Source of the DNA: an uncultured Ideonella sp.
Lineage (GTDB): Bacteria > Pseudomonadota > Gammaproteobacteria > Burkholderiales > Burkholderiaceae
Direction: 5' to 3'
DNA: 6,865 nucleotides
NCBI GenBank assembly: GCA_946479475.1
Contig: CAMLGG010000274.1
Location: 1-6,865 of the forward strand
The translations under genes and the position numbers were made by a program. Shown one piece after another: positions 4,494 to 6,865 of the stretch; within the stretch, counting starts at the first letter, position 1, and each line of letters starts with the position of its first letter. The notes beneath the pieces were generated by a model. It made no database searches. It was not told where the DNA came from and worked only from the letters and a program-made list of their open reading frames with translations.

Positions 4494-6095
4494 ATGCCTT
4501 CCAAGCCCCTGCCGGGCCCGGCGGCCGGCCCGGCCGCGCGGCCCCATGGCGGTGCGCTCGCCGCGCTGCACCGCCTCGTCGTCGTGACCCTGCTGGGCTT
4601 CGCCTCCGGCCTGCCGCTGGCGCTCACCGGCCAGGCGATGCAGGCCTGGCTCAGCCTCGACGGGCTGGACCTGAAGACGATCGGCTTCCTCAGCCTGGTC
4701 GGCCTGCCCTACACCTTCAAGTTCCTCTGGGCGCCGCTGATGGACCGCTTCGACCTGCCGGGCCTGGGCCGGCGGCGCGGCTGGCTGGTCCTCACGCAGC
4801 TGGCGCTGGCCGCTGCGCTGTGGGCGATGGCGGCCGTCTCGCCGCGCACCGAGCTGGCGCTGTTCGGCCTGATCGCGGTCGCGGTGGCCTTTCTCTCGGC
4901 CTCGCAGGACGCGGTGTACGACGGCTACCGCAGCGACCTGCTGCCGCCGCGCGAGCGGGGGCTGGGGGCGTCGCTGAACACCATGGGCTACCGGATCGCG
5001 ATGGTGGTCTCGGGCGGCATCGCCATGATCTGGACCGACCCGGTGCAGGGCAGCGGCTGGAGCTGGCCCGAGGTCTACCGGCTCATGGCCGGGTTGATGG
5101 CCGGCGCGGCCGTGCTCAGTGCCTTCGCCCTGCCCCGGCTGGCCGCGCCCCCGGCCTCGCCCACGCCGATGAGGCGCGACCTGCTCGGCTTCCTGGCCGT
5201 GGTCGCGGCGGTCGGCGTAGGCTACGGCGTCACCCAGTGGCTTTTCGGCTTCGCCCACCGTCAGCTCGCCGGGCCGCTCGGCGCGCATCCGGGGTGGCGC
5301 GGCTGGCTCGACCTCGGGCTGCTGCTGGCCGGCATCGCCTTCACCCTCCCGCTGGCGGCCTGGGCCGCCCGGAAGGCGCGCTTCGAGACCCTGCTTTCGG
5401 GCCTTTCGAACTATTTCGCCCAGCCGGGCGCCGGCGCGATGCTGGTGTTCATCGTGCTGTACAAGCTGGGCGACGCCTTCGCCGGCTCGTTGATGACGCC
5501 CTTCCTGCTGCAGGGCATGCACTTCGCGCCGGCCGAGGTCGGGCTGGTCAACAAGGTGCTGGGCATCTGGCTGTCGGTGCTCGGCGCCTTGCTGGGCGGC
5601 GCGCTGATGCTGAGGCTGGGCCTGTGGCGCGCGCTGTTCGTCTTCGGCGTGCTGCAGATGGCCAGCAACCTCGGCTTCTGGTGGCTGGCGGTGAACGGCG
5701 AGGGCGCGATGCCCGGGTTCACCATGCCGCCCTTCGACCTGGGCTTCGTGAAGCTGGCCCAGCCCACGCCGATGGACGGCGGGCTGATCCTGGTCATCGC
5801 GGCCGAGAACCTCACGGGCGGCATGGGCACGGCGGCCTTCGTCGCCTTCCTGATGAGCCTGACGAGCCAGCGCTTCTCCGCCACGCAATACGCGCTGCTC
5901 TCCGCCTTCGCCTCGATAGGCCGCGTGTGGGTCGGCCCGCTGGCCGGCGTGCTGGCGCTGTCGATCGGCTGGCCCGCCTTCTTCGTCGTCTCGACCCTGT
6001 TCGCGCTGCCGGGCATCGTCATGCTGTGGTGGCTCCGACCGACTGTCCAGGCCCTCGAGGTCGATCCCGAGGCCGCCGGCATGGCGGATGATTGA
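4494..6095 (+). CDS. ampG: AmpG-family muropeptide MFS transporter
   Basis: This inner-membrane permease of the major facilitator superfamily imports anhydromuropeptides (GlcNAc-anhydroMurNAc peptides) for cell-wall recycling. The 533-residue product matches AmpG clearly: GFASGLPLALTGQAMQAW at about 35-52, DLKTIGFLSLVGLPYTFKFLWAPLMDR at 59-85, a GRRRGW loop at 92-97, FLSASQDAVYDGYRSDLLPPRERG at 133-156, and GYRIAMVVSGG at 165-175. A central segment (about 229-290) adds two helices between the usual MFS halves, as known for AmpG. It is longer than E. coli AmpG (491 residues), owing to a Pro/Ala-rich N-terminal extension and a loop near residues 400-430. The ATG at 4494 is preferred over in-frame upstream codons because a -10-like TAGAAT lies just before it and the upstream residues lack homology. 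The M48 protease gene follows after 21 bases. In enterobacteria and Pseudomonas, AmpG activity feeds AmpR-controlled beta-lactamase induction; no ampC or ampR is seen in this window. Confidence 0.93.
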   Translation: MPSKPLPGPAAGPAARPHGGALAALHRLVVVTLLGFASGLPLALTGQAMQAWLSLDGLDLKTIGFLSLVGLPYTFKFLWAPLMDRFDLPGLGRRRGWLVLTQLALAAALWAMAAVSPRTELALFGLIAVAVAFLSASQDAVYDGYRSDLLPPRERGLGASLNTMGYRIAMVVSGGIAMIWTDPVQGSGWSWPEVYRLMAGLMAGAAVLSAFALPRLAAPPASPTPMRRDLLGFLAVVAAVGVGYGVTQWLFGFAHRQLAGPLGAHPGWRGWLDLGLLLAGIAFTLPLAAWAARKARFETLLSGLSNYFAQPGAGAMLVFIVLYKLGDAFAGSLMTPFLLQGMHFAPAEVGLVNKVLGIWLSVLGALLGGALMLRLGLWRALFVFGVLQMASNLGFWWLAVNGEGAMPGFTMPPFDLGFVKLAQPTPMDGGLILVIAAENLTGGMGTAAFVAFLMSLTSQRFSATQYALLSAFASIGRVWVGPLAGVLALSIGWPAFFVVSTLFALPGIVMLWWLRPTVQALEVDPEAAGMADD

Positions 6096-6102
6096 GCCTT
6101 GC

Positions 6103-6108
6103 GGAGGG
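6103..6108 (+). promoter_or_regulatory. Ribosome-binding site of the M48 protease gene
   Basis: GGAGGG lies eight bases before the GTG at 6117. It is the clearest Shine-Dalgarno sequence in the window and fixes the GTG as start. It sits in the 21-base gap after the ampG stop, in keeping with translation from a shared transcript. Confidence 0.8.
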
Positions 6109-6116
6109 ATCCGAGC

Positions 6117-6865
6117 GTGAGCGAAAGAAGCGACGACGACCTTGTGCTGCCGCCCCTGGCGCGGCACGCCGGCGGCTGCAGCTGCCCCCTGCACTCGCGC
6201 CGGCGTTCCGCCGGCTGGCTGCTGGCCGGCTCCGGCGGTGCGCTGTGGCCGACGTCCCCGTGGGCCCAGGAAGGCGTGCGCGGCGACGTCGGCTCGCGTT
6301 CGCGCTTCACCGGCTTCATCTCCGCCGACGAGGTCGAGCAGGCCGCGTCCGCGCAGTACGGCCAACTCAAGCGCGAGGCCGCTTCCAAGGCGCTGCTCGC
6401 GCCCGAAGGCCATCCGCAGCTCGTGCGCCTGCGCGCCATCTCGCAGCGCATCATCCCCTTCGCCGCGCCGTGGAACGCCCGCGCCGCCAAGTGGCGCTGG
6501 GAGGTGATCCTCATCCACAAGAAGGACCTCAACGCCTTCTGCATGCCCGGCGGCAAGATCGCCTTCTTCGACGGCCTGCTGTCGCGCCTGCAGCTGGGCG
6601 ACGACGAGGTCGCGGTGATCCTGGGCCACGAGATGGCTCACGCCCTGCGCGAGCACGCGCGCGAGCGCATGGGCAAGACGGCGGCCACGCGCGTCGGGGC
6701 GGGGCTGATCAGCGCCCTTTTCGGCCTGGGCAATCTGGGCGACGCGGCGCTGAACGTCGGCGCCCAGCTGCTGACGCTGAAGTTCAGCCGCGAGGACGAA
6801 TCCGAGGCCGACCTGATCGGCCTGGACCTGGCCGCCCGCGCCGGCTACGACCCGCGCGCCGGCGT
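6117..6865 (+). CDS. M48-family metalloprotease with twin-arginine-like signal, 3' partial
   Basis: This zinc endopeptidase fragment covers 249 complete codons and runs off the right edge. The catalytic motif HEMAH is at residues 171-175 (zinc ligands H171 and H175, catalytic E172), followed by ALREHARERMGK, which is typical of soluble periplasmic M48 proteases of the BepA/YfgC and LoiP type. The third ligand is E228 in the ExxAD motif (ESEAD). An upstream block LNAFCMPGGKIAFFDGLL (138-155) is also characteristic. The N-terminus has an acidic stretch, a CSC motif (C21, C23), then SRRRSAGWLLAGSGGALW (27-44), which reads as a Tat-type signal followed by a possible cleavage site near A50. Export to the periplasm is therefore likely. 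By family, it would degrade or help assemble envelope proteins. A C-terminal TPR region, if present as in BepA, lies outside the window. The GTG start has a good ribosome site; coupling with ampG is likely. Confidence 0.92.
   Translation, partial: MSERSDDDLVLPPLARHAGGCSCPLHSRRRSAGWLLAGSGGALWPTSPWAQEGVRGDVGSRSRFTGFISADEVEQAASAQYGQLKREAASKALLAPEGHPQLVRLRAISQRIIPFAAPWNARAAKWRWEVILIHKKDLNAFCMPGGKIAFFDGLLSRLQLGDDEVAVILGHEMAHALREHARERMGKTAATRVGAGLISALFGLGNLGDAALNVGAQLLTLKFSREDESEADLIGLDLAARAGYDPRAG

Noticed and set aside
4479..6656. A 725-codon open frame on the minus strand opposite ampG and the M48 gene
   Set aside because: The translation is a low-complexity mix of Arg, Gln, Gly, Ala and His with no recognisable domain, and it lies fully opposite two genes with clear family motifs. 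Long antisense frames are expected opposite GC-rich genes with strong third-position bias.

Overview
The window is very GC-rich (about 70% by eye) with dense genes and strong G/C preference at third codon positions. With the protein families present, this suggests a Burkholderiales betaproteobacterium of the Rubrivivax/Roseateles/Caldimonas type. The placement is inferred from composition and protein style, not from a marker gene. I see no mobile element, CRISPR array, tRNA or rRNA. The content looks chromosomal and largely housekeeping or envelope related.

Layout, left to right. A 5'-truncated SRPBCC/AHSA1-like protein (+) converges on a zinc-finger thioredoxin, trxC (-). Upstream of trxC on the same strand lies a LysR-family regulator (-), and the two could be cotranscribed. 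A short divergent intergenic region follows, holding a cluster of inverted and direct repeats that looks like a LysR operator, with a candidate promoter facing right. To the right on the + strand are a 61-residue uncharacterised ORF, an ECF sigma factor and its membrane anti-sigma factor. The anti-sigma gene converges on a minus-strand gene for an unrecognised membrane-anchored coiled-coil protein. After a 176-base divergent gap come an AmpG-family muropeptide permease and, 21 bases later, an M48 metalloprotease with a twin-arginine-like N-terminus that runs off the right edge.

How the genes may work together. The sigma/anti-sigma pair is a classic envelope or stress signalling module. AmpG recycles cell-wall fragments and the M48 protease probably acts in envelope protein quality control, so the right half leans toward envelope maintenance. 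TrxC is a cytoplasmic oxidative-stress reductant.

I found no clear undescribed multi-gene system. The items most worth a second look are the LysR operator and its apparent target (a small orphan ORF in front of the sigma gene), an 11-residue insertion with a 16-bp palindrome inside the LysR gene, the cysteine-free anti-sigma factor, and the coiled-coil membrane protein.
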